Shown here piece after piece: positions 6,149 through 6,204 of a stretch of 6,204 bases of DNA. The notes under the pieces were generated by a model. It made no database searches and was not told the DNA's origin. It was given only the letters and a program-made list of their open reading frames with translations. This DNA comes from Lachnospiraceae bacterium. Its GTDB lineage: Bacteria; Bacillota; Clostridia; Lachnospirales; Lachnospiraceae. The stretch lies in assembly GCA_900770325.1 (NCBI GenBank), contig CAAGKE010000080.1, forward strand, positions 1 to 6,204. Direction: 5' to 3'. Positions within the stretch are counted from its first letter, which is position 1. The number at the start of each line of letters is the position of its first letter. The position numbers and the translations under genes are program-made.

Positions 6149-6204
6149 TCAAAGGTTCCCATCATTATGCCGATCAGTGAAGATATAGCCCGCCCGATTT
6201 TCAA
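6149..6204 (-). CDS. Possible 3' end of a minus-strand gene, partial
   Basis: Reading leftward from the right edge, one frame gives 17 codons (ENRAGYIFTDRHNDGNL) and a TGA at 6151-6149, 29 bases before the terminator stem. The spacing is what the end of a gene looks like, and the leftward terminator implies a gene there. The fragment is too short to assign a family. A second minus frame also stays open here (to a stop near 6061, past the terminator), so the frame choice rests on the stop-terminator spacing alone. Confidence 0.3.
   Translation of the reverse strand, partial: ENRAGYIFTDRHNDGNL

Noticed and set aside
6139..6204. Plus-strand TATAAT (6139-6144) with an ATG frame starting MPISEDIARPIF at the right edge
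   Set aside because: There is no matching -35 element, only a weak AAAGG as ribosome binding site, and the frame is cut off after about 12 codons; the leftward terminator favours a minus-strand gene here.

Overview
The window fits a low-to-mid-GC Bacillota (Firmicutes). It has strong AGGAGG-type ribosome binding sites, sigma-A-like TTGACA/TATAAT promoters, a YtrA-type GntR regulator paired with an ABC ATPase, and a Firmicutes-style polytopic glycosyltransferase. The genus cannot be fixed from the sequence alone; a gut-type Erysipelotrichia or Clostridia member is only a guess.

Layout. (1) Positions 2-1068, minus strand: a GntR/YtrA-family repressor followed by an ABC transporter ATPase, overlapping by ATGA. 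Just upstream is a good promoter (TTGACA, 17-base spacer, TATGCT) whose start region is covered by a perfect 11-bp inverted repeat, the probable autoregulatory operator. A permease gene probably follows beyond the left edge. (2) Positions 1069-1309: a divergent, AT-rich intergenic region with that promoter and operator. It also holds a second, plus-strand promoter with repeats of TATTTTTGCAA and a 14-bp palindrome over its -35 element. (3) Positions 1310-3161, plus strand: a two-gene operon of an AAA15/ABC-like ATPase and an RloB-family protein with Toprim-like acidic residues, overlapping by 44 bp. This is the architecture of the AbiL-type (RloA/RloB-like) anti-phage abortive infection systems and is the most interesting part of the window. 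(4) Positions 3205-4794, minus strand: a 529-residue polytopic membrane protein resembling GT-C glycosyltransferases, converging on the RloB gene. (5) Positions 4944-6092, minus strand: a Nudix hydrolase with two N-terminal membrane segments. (6) Positions 6087-6204: an intrinsic terminator reading leftward, and perhaps the last codons of another minus-strand gene.

How the genes relate. The GntR and ABC genes form one regulated transport or resistance unit. The ATPase and RloB genes form a self-contained defence-like cassette between housekeeping-like genes, with its own promoter and visibly more AT-rich sequence in places. The glycosyltransferase and Nudix genes look unrelated to the cassette. 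No reverse transcriptase, restriction-modification gene, integrase, IS element, CRISPR array or tRNA was seen.
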